In this document: piece by piece, positions 36,726 to 47,094 of the stretch
How the letters are laid out: the number at the start of each line of letters is the position of its first letter
How positions within the stretch are numbered: the stretch's first letter is position 1
Source: Catalinimonas alkaloidigena
GTDB lineage: Bacteria > Bacteroidota > Bacteroidia > Cytophagales > Cyclobacteriaceae
Direction of reading: 5' to 3'
NCBI RefSeq assembly: GCF_029504655.1
Contig: NZ_JAQFIL010000001.1
Coordinates: 5,523,001 to 5,587,000, forward strand
DNA length: 64,000 bases
Made by a program: the position numbers and the translations under genes
The notes under the pieces: model-generated
Databases searched by the model: none
Seen by the model: only the letters and a program-made list of their open reading frames with translations
What the model was told of the DNA's origin: nothing

Positions 36726-39362
36726 ATGAAGAAACAGATACAATATTTCACTGTTCTATGCATTTGGCTTACATCCTTATTTCCAGCCTATGCACAAAAT
36801 ATTCCTTCCCCCGAAGAAGTGATTGGTTTTCAGATGGGGGCTGATTATAAGATAGCCGATTATACGCAAATTACGGACTATCTCAAACTATTAGATGAGC
36901 GCAGTGAGCGTGCCATGATGCAGGAGATTGGCACCTCTGTGCTGGGTAAGCCTATGTATGTGATGTTTATCTCCAGTGAAGAGAACCTTAAGCAACTGGA
37001 CCGCTGGAAAGAGATCAGCACTAAAATGGCGCGTGCACGCATTTCTGACGAAGAGGCGCAAGAGCTTGCTCAGGAAGGTAAGGCGATCGTCTGGATAGAT
37101 GGAGGTATACATTCTACCGAAAAAGCCGCTACCCAGTTTCCTCCTGAGCTAGCCTATATGGTCGTAACCGAAGAGACTCCCGAAATGCAGAAGATCAGAG
37201 ATAATGTAATCTTCATGCTCATGCCCAACATCAATCCCGACGGTCTGGATATCGTAGCCGACTGGTACAAGAAAAACCTGGGCACTCCTTACGAAACCAC
37301 TAATCCACCAGTGCTCTATCATTATTATGTAGGCCATGACGATAACCGTGACTGGTTTATGAATACGCAGCCTGAGACCCGGGCGGTCACGAATATGCTT
37401 TTCCGTGAGTGGTATCCTCAGATCGTTCATAACCAGCATCAAAGCTCACCTCGCTGGGCACGTATCTTTATCCCCCCTTTTTCCAAGCCGGTCAACCCTA
37501 ATATTCATCCGGGTGTAGTGCATGGTGTCAATATGGTCGGTAACGAAATGGCTTCCCGCTTTGCCATTAAAAAAATGCCCGGTGTAGTATCTGATGTAAC
37601 CTTTACCATGTGGTGGAATGGTGGCTTGCGTACAGCCCCCTATTACCATAACCAGATCGGTATACTTACCGAAACTGCGCATACTACCCCCACACCTCGC
37701 TTTTACCCTCCGGACTCTTTACCCAAAACTATTGGTAATGGTATCCCTACCGATGGTACGGCCATCAATTATCCGGACCCCTGGAAAGGAGGAGAATCAC
37801 ACTTTCGCGATGCGGTAGAGTATATGCTAACCGCGGGCATGGCGACCCTGAGCATCGGCGCCGACCGCAAATCAAAATGGCTGTACGATATGTACAAAAT
37901 GGGAAGAGATGCTATTGAGCGTGAAGAGGAAACTTTCGCTTATGTTATTCCTGCTGAACAGTGGGATAGTGGCGAAGCCTATAATCTGGTGAACATCCTG
38001 ATGCAAGGGGGTATTGAAGTACATCAGGCAAGCCGTGACTTTGAAGCCAGCGGCCAGTCGTTTAAAGAAGGGGACTTCGTACTCTACGGATCACAGCCGT
38101 TTCGCCCATTTCTGAAAGACCTCCTGGAGAAGCAGGAATACCCTGACTTGCGGCTTTATCCCGGCGGTCCTCCCAAAACTCCTTACGACCTGGCGGGCTG
38201 GACGCTTCCGCTACAGATGGGCGTAAAAGTTCTGAAAGTAAAAGAAGAGTTTAAAGCCAAAACTGATGAGTTAGACGAATTTTTGAGCCTGGCTGAGGGT
38301 GAGGTGAATAGCGGGAGCTACGGCTACGCCCTATCCCATCGTGATAACAGCAGCACCCTCGCTGTAAACAAGTTGCTGGCTGAGGGTGAGAAAGTGTACT
38401 GGCTGAGCGAAGCTTCCGATGATATGGAAGCAGGTACGATCATAATAGAAAAACAAGGCACTACCGAAGCGCAAATTAACAGCCTGGCCGATGAGCTTGG
38501 CTTAGATTTTATGGCTGTCAATGGTGAGCCAGCTGTTGATCTTTATGCACTACAAAAGCCAAAAATAGGTTTGTACAAATCCTGGGACGCCAATATGGAT
38601 GAGGGCTGGACCCGCTGGTTACTTGATCAGTATGTATTTGATTACGACACGCTGCATGATGCGGAAATGCGTAATGGAGATTTATCCCAATACCATGCGA
38701 TCATCATTCCTGACCAAAGCCCAAGAGAGATTTTACACGGCCATGCGCCTAATACCATGCCCGAAGAATACACGGGCGGTATGGGACTTGCCGGTGCCCT
38801 TGCTTTACAAAACTATGTGGAAGAGGGCGGCACACTCATCACTTTTGATGAAGCCAGTGACTTTGCCATTCAACAATTTGGGCTGCCTGTGAAAAATGTA
38901 GTTTCCGGCTTAGCCAGCAAAGATTTCTTCATTCCTGGCTCGCTGATCAAAGCTGTGGTCAAAACCGGTCATCCGCTTACCTATGGGATGCAGGACACTG
39001 TGGCAGCATCTTTCTCTCGAAGCAGGGCTTTTGAAATTGTAAAACAGTCTCGTGAAGGTGAGGGAGGCAAGGAAGACATTGAAAAAGCACCCGAACCTCT
39101 GGTAGAAACTCTGGTAAGTTATGCCAAAGATGATCTGCTAATGAGTGGCTGGGCTTTGGGTGAGAAGAAAGCCATCGGAGGCAAAGGCGCTGCACTCAGA
39201 GTTCAGCATGGAGATGGTAATGTGGTACTTTTCGGCTTCCGCCCCCAGTTCAGAGGACAGCCCAGAGGAACATACAAGCTGATTTTCAATGCCATCTACA
39301 GCGGTACGATTGATAGTATGCCTACCGTACAAGTAGAAGCGGAAGTTTCAGAAAGCGAATAA
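36726..39362 (+). CDS. secreted M14 family zinc carboxypeptidase with C-terminal amidotransferase-like region
   Basis: The 878-residue protein has a signal peptide (to about 23, FPAYAQ). The M14 domain (about 45-400) shows zinc ligands His129 and Glu132 in WIDGGIHSTEKAA and probably His235 in QIVHNQHQSS. MLMPNINPDGLD and DDNRDWF (Asn/Arg substrate-binding pair) also fit. Residues about 570-800 form a second region (GLYKSWDANMDEGWTRWLLD, IIIPDQSPREIL, LQNYVEEGGTLITFDEASDF) resembling a class I glutamine-amidotransferase-like fold without an evident catalytic Cys. It should trim peptides outside the cytoplasm. An amidase gene starts 90 bases downstream, so a peptide or amide-using operon is likely. 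Confidence 0.92.
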   Translation: MKKQIQYFTVLCIWLTSLFPAYAQNIPSPEEVIGFQMGADYKIADYTQITDYLKLLDERSERAMMQEIGTSVLGKPMYVMFISSEENLKQLDRWKEISTKMARARISDEEAQELAQEGKAIVWIDGGIHSTEKAATQFPPELAYMVVTEETPEMQKIRDNVIFMLMPNINPDGLDIVADWYKKNLGTPYETTNPPVLYHYYVGHDDNRDWFMNTQPETRAVTNMLFREWYPQIVHNQHQSSPRWARIFIPPFSKPVNPNIHPGVVHGVNMVGNEMASRFAIKKMPGVVSDVTFTMWWNGGLRTAPYYHNQIGILTETAHTTPTPRFYPPDSLPKTIGNGIPTDGTAINYPDPWKGGESHFRDAVEYMLTAGMATLSIGADRKSKWLYDMYKMGRDAIEREEETFAYVIPAEQWDSGEAYNLVNILMQGGIEVHQASRDFEASGQSFKEGDFVLYGSQPFRPFLKDLLEKQEYPDLRLYPGGPPKTPYDLAGWTLPLQMGVKVLKVKEEFKAKTDELDEFLSLAEGEVNSGSYGYALSHRDNSSTLAVNKLLAEGEKVYWLSEASDDMEAGTIIIEKQGTTEAQINSLADELGLDFMAVNGEPAVDLYALQKPKIGLYKSWDANMDEGWTRWLLDQYVFDYDTLHDAEMRNGDLSQYHAIIIPDQSPREILHGHAPNTMPEEYTGGMGLAGALALQNYVEEGGTLITFDEASDFAIQQFGLPVKNVVSGLASKDFFIPGSLIKAVVKTGHPLTYGMQDTVAASFSRSRAFEIVKQSREGEGGKEDIEKAPEPLVETLVSYAKDDLLMSGWALGEKKAIGGKGAALRVQHGDGNVVLFGFRPQFRGQPRGTYKLIFNAIYSGTIDSMPTVQVEAEVSESE

Positions 39363-39452
39363 GTTATCCCAAATTTATGGGTGAATGGCTGCACGGCAGA
39401 ATTTATTCAAACTGTGCAGTCACTTATTCATACAGCCATTTAGATTCCACCT

Positions 39453-41147
39453 ATGAAATATTTTATCACTACCCTTCTTACCGCTGCTATCACAGCTACC
39501 CTTTGTTATATCATTATGGTTCCTGAAGAGACTGAAGAGGTAACGGCAACTGACATAAGAGCTGCGCAAAAGCTTATTGCAATGGATTTTGATGCTCAGG
39601 AGATTGACACCATGCTTCAGGATCTGAACAATAATGTAGAGCGCTATCAGTTCATGCATGCGTACCGTTTGAAAAATGAAGTACTCCCCGCGCTAGTCTT
39701 CGATCCTCTTCCTCAGGGATTTGTACCTGACAGCAACTACATAACCCTTCAGTGGAATATACCTGATGATGTGGCCCTACCGGCAAATCGTGAAGAAATT
39801 GCCTTTTACAATATCAGGCAGCTGGCTTCACTCATCAAAAACCAGAAAATCACTTCTACCGAGCTTACCAAACTCTACATTGATCGTATCAGGCAATATG
39901 ATGATACGCTGCACAGCGTAATTACGATTACTGAAGACCTGGCGATGCGGCAGGCAGCCAAAGCAGATGAGGAAATCAGCCGGGGTAATTACCGGGGGCC
40001 ATTACACGGCATTCCCTATGGGGTAAAAGATCTGCTGGCAGTAGAAGGGTATAAAACCACCTGGGGTTCAGCTACACATAAAGATCAGACGCTGGACTAT
40101 ACAGCGACCGTCGTAAAAAAGCTGGAAGTTGCCGGGGCGGTATTGATTGCCAAAACTACTTCAGGAGCATTGGCCAGAGGAGACGTATGGTTTGGAGGAA
40201 CTACCAAAAATCCCTGGGATCTGGAGCAAGGTGCCAGTGGTTCTTCCGCAGGCTCAGCTTCCGCAACAGCCGCGGGATTAGTAGGTTTTTCTATCGGTAC
40301 CGAAACCATGGGCTCTATCGTTTCTCCCTCTACCCGTTGCGGTGCATCCGGTCTACGCCCTACCTTCGGACGAGTTAGCCGAAATGGCGTCATGACTTTG
40401 AGCTGGAGTTTGGATAAAGTCGGTCCAATCTGTCGCTCTGCCGAAGACTGTGCCATTGTATTTGATGCGATCAATGGATTAGATGAAGCGGATAAGAGTA
40501 CGCGCACTCTACCTTTTAACTATGATGGAGAAGTTGATTTCTCAGCAATCAGGTTTGGCTTCCTGGAAGATTATTTTGAGGAAGATACTGTCAATATTAA
40601 TAATGATGCCAGCCTGGAAAAACTGCGTGCCTTAGGCGCGGATATGCAGGCGGTAAGCATGCCTGATAGTAGCGCACTACCTGTAAAAGTACTTTCTCTC
40701 ATCATGTACGCAGAGGCCGGGGCAGCCTTTGACGACCTTACCCGCTACAACCTGGATGACGCCATGGTAAGGCAAGGCGAAGGTGCCAGACCAAATGCCC
40801 TGAGGCAGTCACGTTTTATACCGGCAGTGGAGTATATCATGGCCAATCGCTACCGCTATCAGTTGATTCAGGAAATGGAAAAGCTCATGGAAGAGGTAGA
40901 TGTGATAGTAGCTCCTACCCGAGGTTTCAGACAACTGCTGATCACGAATATGACGGGGCACCCGGTTGTAGTTGTACCCAATGGTTTTGACGATGAAGGT
41001 CACCCGCAAAGCATTACTTTTGTTGGTAAGCTGTACGATGAGGCTACTATACTGGAAGTGGCAAAAGCTTATCAGGAAGCTACCGAACATGATGAGCAAC
41101 ATCCTGAGTACTTTATCAATGAAGCTAATCTGACTGCCAGCAAATAA
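39453..41147 (+). CDS. amidase-signature enzyme, membrane-anchored or secreted
   Basis: The 564-residue protein has an N-terminal hydrophobic segment (MKYFITTLLTAAITATLCYI) and about 95 extra residues before the catalytic domain. The amidase-signature triad is visible: Lys192 in LHGIPYGVKDLLAV, the cis-Ser in the GASGSSAGSASATAAG loop and the nucleophile in SIGTETMGSIVSPS. The last motif normally reads TGGS; here it is TMGS, so Ser288 is the likely nucleophile. These enzymes hydrolyse amides, including peptide amides. The gene follows the M14 carboxypeptidase by 90 bases. The stop is followed at once by a terminator hairpin. Confidence 0.93.
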   Translation: MKYFITTLLTAAITATLCYIIMVPEETEEVTATDIRAAQKLIAMDFDAQEIDTMLQDLNNNVERYQFMHAYRLKNEVLPALVFDPLPQGFVPDSNYITLQWNIPDDVALPANREEIAFYNIRQLASLIKNQKITSTELTKLYIDRIRQYDDTLHSVITITEDLAMRQAAKADEEISRGNYRGPLHGIPYGVKDLLAVEGYKTTWGSATHKDQTLDYTATVVKKLEVAGAVLIAKTTSGALARGDVWFGGTTKNPWDLEQGASGSSAGSASATAAGLVGFSIGTETMGSIVSPSTRCGASGLRPTFGRVSRNGVMTLSWSLDKVGPICRSAEDCAIVFDAINGLDEADKSTRTLPFNYDGEVDFSAIRFGFLEDYFEEDTVNINNDASLEKLRALGADMQAVSMPDSSALPVKVLSLIMYAEAGAAFDDLTRYNLDDAMVRQGEGARPNALRQSRFIPAVEYIMANRYRYQLIQEMEKLMEEVDVIVAPTRGFRQLLITNMTGHPVVVVPNGFDDEGHPQSITFVGKLYDEATILEVAKAYQEATEHDEQHPEYFINEANLTASK

Positions 41148-41151
41148 AAAA

Positions 41152-41180
41152 AGAGGCTGACAATGATCAGCCTCTCTTCT
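41152..41180. terminator. bidirectional terminator between convergent genes
   Basis: A perfect 9-bp stem AGAGGCTGA / TCAGCCTCT with a 6-base loop lies at 41152-41175. It has seven A residues upstream and a T-rich tail (CTTCTTTTCG) downstream. It lies between the amidase stop (41147) and the SusD stop (41187) and serves both. Confidence 0.85.
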
Positions 41181-41186
41181 TTTCGT

Positions 41187-42572
41187 CTATTGCTGATCCC
41201 ACCAAAAGCGGGTTTGTAAATTAGGCGTCTTGATGGGCAAATTCTCCAGGTTCAACAGACGCTCTTCCTGCGGATAGGGTAAGCGACGAGGAATTTCTCC
41301 ATTGGCATTAAAAGCATTCGTACCTCCTTCTATAAATTCCAGCGCAGGATAGCCGGTCCTCCGGTAATTATTCCAGGTCGTGATCCCTTGTGAATAGCAA
41401 GCAATATATTTTTCATCAATCAGCACCTGCAGCTTATCTGCCGCAACATTCCAGCGTTCATCCAGATTCGCCTGATAAGCAGCGGATGTAGCCACACCCG
41501 TAATTTTGCTGAATGAGGCCGATACTGCTTCATCCAACGCTGCTTTAGCTGCCGCTATATCAGGAGTAGCTTTCATCAGCTGCGATTCCGCTTCTATAAA
41601 CTTTACTTCCACATAACTCATCAGTACCACCGGAGAATTGATAGAAGTGTAATAACCGTTGAACTCAAAATCATTGATTCCTCCCACGAATAAGGGCTTA
41701 CGCGTATCATTTTCAGTAAACGCATTGACAAAATAATCGTCCATACGCATATTACCCGAACGACTCTGAGTAAACTGGTACTGGGGGTTGGGTTCGTTGG
41801 CCAGCGTACCAAAATACATTTCAAAATCATCTTCATTAGAAGAAATTACATCGGGTAGCATCGCTAATGCCTCTTCATACGCATTAGGGTTCTGCTTGGC
41901 TGCCTGAAATGTATAGCGCAGCTTAAGGGATTGGGCAGCGGCTATCCACAGATCAAGATCGCCGCCGAAGATAAGGTCGTCAGCACCGGGGCTTCCTCCT
42001 GCACTCTCTTCAGCACTTAGCCTGGCAATGGCATCATCCAAAAGCTGCGGAATGGTTGTGTTGTACAATTCCTGCTGGCTATCGTAGGCTATGGTAAACT
42101 CCCCCTCATCACCCTGAAAAGCTCCTGAATAAGGAATATCTCCGAAGGCATCTGTAAATGTACCGATACCTGCTGCCATCAGCACTTTGGCTGCACCTTC
42201 ATAATGGGGCGCGTTTTGCTCTTGTGCTTTCTCAATCACAATGTTGATGGTATTCAATGAATTGTGGTACATCCGCTGCCATACTCCATCAGTATCAGCT
42301 TCACGAATGAGGTATTTCCAGTTGTCCAGTTGCTGCGCGTTGATACCACGAAACTGCTGGGTGAGCAGTCCGCTGAAACGCACGACCTCCCCTCCTATTA
42401 CCCAGGAGATCGCCGTCTGTCCGGAAGGTAAGAGCGCTGCCATGGATACATCGGTAGGCACGGAAGGGTCAACATTTGTGTCACCAAACTCACAAGAGCT
42501 TACCGAGAAACTCAGTGCCAGGCAGCACATCAAACATCTTTTATATATAGTATTTTTCATTGTATTCAGCAT
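41187..42572 (-). CDS. SusD-like (SusD-like_2 type) surface lipoprotein
   Basis: The 461-residue protein has a signal with lipobox cysteine in ALSFSVSSC, followed by EFGDTNVDP, the acidic surface-export type. It is of the divergent SusD group: GGEVVRFSGLLTQQFRGINA, then GIGTFTDAFGDIPYSGAFQG and WIAAAQSLKLRYTFQAAKQN. In the C-terminal part come SYVEVKFIEAESQLMKATPD and TTWNNYRRTGYPALEFIEGG, and the end is TRFWWDQQ. It lacks the RagB-type C-terminal domain. SusC lies 17 bases upstream. Starts at 42572 (MLNTMKNT) and 42560 are both possible. Confidence 0.92.
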   Translation of the reverse strand: MLNTMKNTIYKRCLMCCLALSFSVSSCEFGDTNVDPSVPTDVSMAALLPSGQTAISWVIGGEVVRFSGLLTQQFRGINAQQLDNWKYLIREADTDGVWQRMYHNSLNTINIVIEKAQEQNAPHYEGAAKVLMAAGIGTFTDAFGDIPYSGAFQGDEGEFTIAYDSQQELYNTTIPQLLDDAIARLSAEESAGGSPGADDLIFGGDLDLWIAAAQSLKLRYTFQAAKQNPNAYEEALAMLPDVISSNEDDFEMYFGTLANEPNPQYQFTQSRSGNMRMDDYFVNAFTENDTRKPLFVGGINDFEFNGYYTSINSPVVLMSYVEVKFIEAESQLMKATPDIAAAKAALDEAVSASFSKITGVATSAAYQANLDERWNVAADKLQVLIDEKYIACYSQGITTWNNYRRTGYPALEFIEGGTNAFNANGEIPRRLPYPQEERLLNLENLPIKTPNLQTRFWWDQQ

Positions 42573-42589
42573 TTAATTTCAAGTGTTGA

Positions 42590-45500
42590 TCAGAAAGAAA
42601 GATTGACACTTACACCATAGCTCCGGGTGTTAGGGTTATTGAAATAATCATACCCAATCACATTGCTGGAATCCCCGGTAAGATTGGTTTCCGGATCTAT
42701 ACCTGTGTAATCGGTGAATAGGAACAGGTTGCGGGCGGTAAGTCCAATATTAATTTCTCTGAAGAAGGTGTTGTCCAATAGGCTGCCGGGCAAGTCATAA
42801 CTCAGCGTAACATCCCGCAGCCGTAGCCAGGAGCCATCTTCAATGGTCAACTCAGTCAGGTTTACAAAGCCGTAGTTTTCATAGTAGTTGGCCCCGCCAT
42901 CAGTACCCCCTTTTACTACTTCAATATTGTTTTGCTCGGAAGTAGGACTTACGCTTCCATCATCTGCCACTTCGCCCAGCACTCCAGGAAATACGACCAC
43001 CTCATTGCGGTCCAGGGTTTCAGCGCCCACACCAAAATTATTCAGCACTCCTTTGGTACCATTATAAACGTCTCCCCCTTTGCGGATATCCAGCAAGAAG
43101 CTGATGCTGACTCCCTTAAAATTGAAGGAATTTCTAAACCCTAAGAGGAAATCAGGATTGGGATCACCGACAATGCCTTCGGTAGGATCTTCAAAAGGCA
43201 AACCATTGGCAGGGTTGATCACTACATTACCTTCATCATCACGCAGGAAGCGCGTACCGTAGAAGATACCGAAAGGCTCGCCTTCGGCGATGCGCTGTGT
43301 GCCAAAGGGATCAATGGTGATGAAAGGAATACCTTCTGCTAATTTGATGACCTCATTGCGGATGCGGGTAAAGTTCAGGTTTACATCGTAGGTAAAATTT
43401 TCCCTATTAACAATATTCGCGCTAAGGGCAGCTTCTATGCCTTTGTTACTTAACTCAGCGGAGTTTACCGCCCGCTGCTGCCAGCCACTGGCGCTGGGAA
43501 TATCTACATTCAGAATAGCATCGGTAGTTCTCGCATCAAAGTAGGTGATATCCAAGCCGATTTTGCCATCAAAAAACTGGAAGTCTCCACCAAATTCAAT
43601 GGTGGTGGTGGTCTCTGCTTTTAGCTGATCATTACCCAATAAGAAGCTGGCATTAAAAGCATTCAATCCTAAAGCCGGGAATATGACACCCTGCGGTGTG
43701 GTCCATCCATCCCTTACACGGGATTGTACGAAGCCATTGTTTGTAACAGCAAAAGGCGCGTCATTTCCTACCTGTCCCCAGGAAGCTCTTAACTTACCAT
43801 AAGAGAAGATGCTACTGTTGATGTCAAAGGTCTGGGAAAAATCCCACCCTATGCTGGTAGCCGGATAGAAGAATGAATTGTTTTCTTCGGGCAAGGTAGA
43901 AGACCAGTCATTACGTCCGCTCAGATTGATAAACAGCTCATCCAGATAATTTAACGTGATTGTACCAAATACCCCTACCAGCTTTCTTCGGCTTACTCCT
44001 TCCGACACATTGACTGAAGTGGCACTCGCCATATTGAAAAAGCCCGGCGAGGCCAGCCCCTGCCCATCAATCCGGTTAATATGAACTTCTTTATTAAAGT
44101 AATTATGACCAACGGTAGCACTCAGGCTCAAAGCCTCAAAATCCTTATTGACTGTAAGCAGCAGATCTGAGTTAAGGTCTTTGCTCTGAATGGTCTGGTT
44201 GATCACCTGTCCTACCTGTACACTGGAAGAATTGATGTCGTTTCTGAAAACACGGTCATCTCCATAGGTATCCACTCCGAGGCGGTAAGTGATGTTGAGC
44301 CAGGGCAGTACATCATAAGCCAGTTGGGTATACCCAATGATACGATTTACATCGTCGGTAGAATAATTTTTGTTAACAGTGAAGAAAGGGTTATCGTAAA
44401 TGCTTCCTCCACGATAAGCCCGCTGGGTACCGTCTTCAAACAGATAGCCTGCACTATTATCAAAAGAAGGAGCTGTACGCAGTAAGCCCAGCATCACTCC
44501 TGAAGTGTTAGAACCATTTTGCACCCTCTTACCTCCTGAGTTGATGTAGTTAGCTGAAAAGGTAGCGGTGAAATTCTCAAAAATCTCCGCGCTGGTGGTC
44601 GCCCTGAAACTGGTTCTGTCAAAGAAGCTATTGGGCATAACACCTGTCTGATCCAGCCTACCCATAGAAAAGAAATAGCTTGTTTTTTCAGTGCCTCCTG
44701 ATACACTCAGGTTATGGGAAGCATTTGAGCCATTCTCAAAAAACAACTCAGCGTTGTTGTAGGCACGTGCTACCCTGTTTGTAGCCATTGGGTCACCGGC
44801 AGGTACAATCAACCCATAAGGGTCCCAGATGGAAGCTTCATCGGCATAACGCAAGTCATTTATCCTTGGTCCCCAACTCTTAGACTGCGTAGAGCCAGAC
44901 ATCGGCGACTGAAAGGTAGGAACACCATCCACTACTGAGCCCTGAGCATAAGTAGTTTGCAGGTCGGGCAGTTTGTTTACCTGATCAATGGTATAGCCAA
45001 AAGAATAGTCAATTTTAGCCCCGGTATTCCTTTGCCCTTTTTTGGTGGTAATCACTACCGCTCCGTTGGCAGCCCTGATGCCATACAAAACCGTAGCTGC
45101 CGGCCCTTTCAGAACAGTGATGTTAGCTACATCATCGGGGTTAATATCTATTGCCCGGTTTGAGTTAGTTACACCTCCTGATCCCAAATTAGATACCGCA
45201 TCCTCCGGTGAATCCGCGGTATTGAAAGTAGAGTTGTCAATGGGTATGCCATCAATCACAAAGAGTGGACTGTTACTCCCCTGAACAGATTTATTTCCTC
45301 TGATCCTGATCTGAGCGGCTGAGCCTGGTGCTCCACCCGAACTGGTTACTTGTACGCCAGCTACTTTACCGCTGAGTGCCGAGACAAAGTTGGTCTCCCG
45401 GGACTTGGTGATTTCTTCAGCGTCTACATTCTGGATAGAGTAGCCCAGTTCCCGTTTATTGGCCTCAATACCCGCCGCAGTTACCACTACCTCAGAAAGC

Positions 45501-45841
45501 TGGCGCGTATCAGATTCCAGGCCGACATCAATTGTGCTTTGTCCACTGATTTCTATTTCTTTACTGATATAACCAATGAAACTAAAGGTAAGCACTTCCC
45601 CACCTTCTGGTACGTTGATTCTGTAATTTCCATCAATATCAGTCACTGTACCTGTAGTGGTTCCCTTTACGATCACGTTTACACCGGGAAGTGGTGCACC
45701 GTCTTCTGCTTCGGTCACCTGACCAGAAACAGTTTGGCTCTGAGCGAAAGCATTCAAACAGCATATCATAATGAATAGTAGGCTGCCTAAGTACTTGCCC
45801 GACTTATCCCCAAAGGATAGATGAGTAAAGTTCCATCTCAT
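42590..45841 (-). CDS. SusC/RagA TonB-dependent receptor (no STN domain)
   Basis: The 1083-residue receptor has a signal peptide (to about 34, LNAFAQS), the CarboxypepD_reg-like domain (about 36-109: GAPLPGVNVIVKGTTTGTVT), a TonB-box-like LSEVVVTAAGIE at 115-126, and a plug with AQIRIRGNKSVQGSNSPLFV and NITVLKGPAATVLYGIRAAN. The barrel ends SYGVSVNLSF. The 'VVVTA-GIE-REKK/ELGYS' kind of TonB box is shared with the SusC at 51272 and differs from the 'IVV-GYG' kind at 9023 and 24206. It has no sigma/FecR partner. The M14 and amidase genes lie on the far side of the SusD, converging. Confidence 0.97.
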   Translation of the reverse strand: MRWNFTHLSFGDKSGKYLGSLLFIMICCLNAFAQSQTVSGQVTEAEDGAPLPGVNVIVKGTTTGTVTDIDGNYRINVPEGGEVLTFSFIGYISKEIEISGQSTIDVGLESDTRQLSEVVVTAAGIEANKRELGYSIQNVDAEEITKSRETNFVSALSGKVAGVQVTSSGGAPGSAAQIRIRGNKSVQGSNSPLFVIDGIPIDNSTFNTADSPEDAVSNLGSGGVTNSNRAIDINPDDVANITVLKGPAATVLYGIRAANGAVVITTKKGQRNTGAKIDYSFGYTIDQVNKLPDLQTTYAQGSVVDGVPTFQSPMSGSTQSKSWGPRINDLRYADEASIWDPYGLIVPAGDPMATNRVARAYNNAELFFENGSNASHNLSVSGGTEKTSYFFSMGRLDQTGVMPNSFFDRTSFRATTSAEIFENFTATFSANYINSGGKRVQNGSNTSGVMLGLLRTAPSFDNSAGYLFEDGTQRAYRGGSIYDNPFFTVNKNYSTDDVNRIIGYTQLAYDVLPWLNITYRLGVDTYGDDRVFRNDINSSSVQVGQVINQTIQSKDLNSDLLLTVNKDFEALSLSATVGHNYFNKEVHINRIDGQGLASPGFFNMASATSVNVSEGVSRRKLVGVFGTITLNYLDELFINLSGRNDWSSTLPEENNSFFYPATSIGWDFSQTFDINSSIFSYGKLRASWGQVGNDAPFAVTNNGFVQSRVRDGWTTPQGVIFPALGLNAFNASFLLGNDQLKAETTTTIEFGGDFQFFDGKIGLDITYFDARTTDAILNVDIPSASGWQQRAVNSAELSNKGIEAALSANIVNRENFTYDVNLNFTRIRNEVIKLAEGIPFITIDPFGTQRIAEGEPFGIFYGTRFLRDDEGNVVINPANGLPFEDPTEGIVGDPNPDFLLGFRNSFNFKGVSISFLLDIRKGGDVYNGTKGVLNNFGVGAETLDRNEVVVFPGVLGEVADDGSVSPTSEQNNIEVVKGGTDGGANYYENYGFVNLTELTIEDGSWLRLRDVTLSYDLPGSLLDNTFFREINIGLTARNLFLFTDYTGIDPETNLTGDSSNVIGYDYFNNPNTRSYGVSVNLSF

Positions 45842-46353
45842 AGATGTAGAATTTAGGTGAAAGATGCCTTGAAGAAGTGAGCAGCAGAAAGTGTAAGCCC
45901 TTTGGTAGGTATACTAAGAATTGAATGGCCTGAGACGAATAGACTTAGCTTTTACAGATGCTTAATCCTTCATATTGGGGGATAAATGTAGTTTTAAATA
46001 TGACAATTTCAACTAATTTTTATTACCACATTTACAATAAAAGGCAATTTTTTATGATAAAAACTCAACTTTTAACCTCATCCTCTCTTTATACTTATCG
46101 GGGATTTTCTGGTTGAATGATACATCAATTAACTAAAAAGGGCAAAAACGATACGATTATAGAAAGAAAAAACTTCTAATGTTAAAAAAATATGAACCGA
46201 CAATAAGTAAAAAACTTTCAGCTAAATCTTGCTTATTTTTACTATCAATTTTTTTTTCAAATTGAGGGTATTTACCCTAACATTTTAGAAGATTGCTGTA
46301 AATTAAATGAATTATGCCAACAGACAATAGGCCAATTTCCAGTAATTGATGGC
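45842..46353. other. upstream region of a SusC gene
   Basis: AT-rich spacer of about 510 bases with no gene or repeat recognised. It lies between the SusC start and the stop of the redoxin gene and should hold the SusC/SusD promoter. Confidence 0.45.
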
Positions 46354-46998
46354 TTAATGATGCATGTTTTTGCTCCTTCCTTTCATACCGGTACCTATCA
46401 TACACCCGATGGCTTTGGTTTCTTTTTGAGCTATTGGTTCACGCGCCAAGTGTAAGCTTGCTGCATCCTTCAAGAAGTGCTGGGTAACCACTCTTCTGTA
46501 ACGACCCAGTTCATAGTACCAATTATCAATAGCCCCATGATAAATTATTTCTCCTTCACTGTTTAGTAAATACGTTTCAGGCGTGACACTGGCTCCTATG
46601 CTTTTGGTTAATTCCATACGTGGGTCCAGAAGATGAGCAAAATCATATTGATAGGCTGAGGCAAAAGTATTTACACTCTCTTCATCAATATTAACCACCG
46701 GATAGATCGCGATGGTTTGAATCCCCTTTTCTTTAAACTGCCGCGCCAACCTTCTGATGGTAGCACCATACTTCTGAGAAACCGGACAATCTGGATCTAG
46801 AAAAAGCAAAACTGCCCCTTGCTCTCCTAACAATTCTCCTACTGAGATTTGCCCCCCCTCTGCGGACTGCAAAGGGAGCTCAAGCCAGGACTCAGTTTGA
46901 GCCCGAATCGCAGATGACAATACCGTACAAAGCGCGATCAAAACGATAGTAGAAATACTTTTATACATATGTTTATGGCTCTTCAGGGTATCCTTCAT
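46354..46998 (-). CDS. exported redoxin (peroxiredoxin-like) with cytochrome-c-oxidase-operon-type tail
   Basis: The protein has about 214 residues from the ATG at 46998; a second ATG at 46968 (MYKSISTIVLIALCTVLSSA) gives a cleaner signal peptide. The redoxin core contains VLLFLDPDCPVSQKYGATIR, so it has one cysteine in the active-site loop (CPVS) rather than CxxC. Then come TIAIYPVVNIDEES, SIGASVTPETYLLNSEGEII and YHGAIDNWYYELGRYRRVVT. The tail ends KETKAIGCMIG, with a second cysteine. From memory, this redoxin type with a 'T-AIGC-I' ending occurs fused to, or beside, the cytochrome c / copper monooxygenase protein that is divergently encoded here. The two starts are 96 bases apart. A thiol redox partner role is inferred. 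Confidence 0.85.
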   Translation of the reverse strand: MKDTLKSHKHMYKSISTIVLIALCTVLSSAIRAQTESWLELPLQSAEGGQISVGELLGEQGAVLLFLDPDCPVSQKYGATIRRLARQFKEKGIQTIAIYPVVNIDEESVNTFASAYQYDFAHLLDPRMELTKSIGASVTPETYLLNSEGEIIYHGAIDNWYYELGRYRRVVTQHFLKDAASLHLAREPIAQKETKAIGCMIGTGMKGRSKNMHH

Positions 46999-47094
46999 TT
47001 TTTTTAATATATTACAAATTAATATTGGTGTCAAACCACTGATTACCAAATATTTCACCTAAGTTTTAAGACCGACAAAAAGTCAACATTTGAC

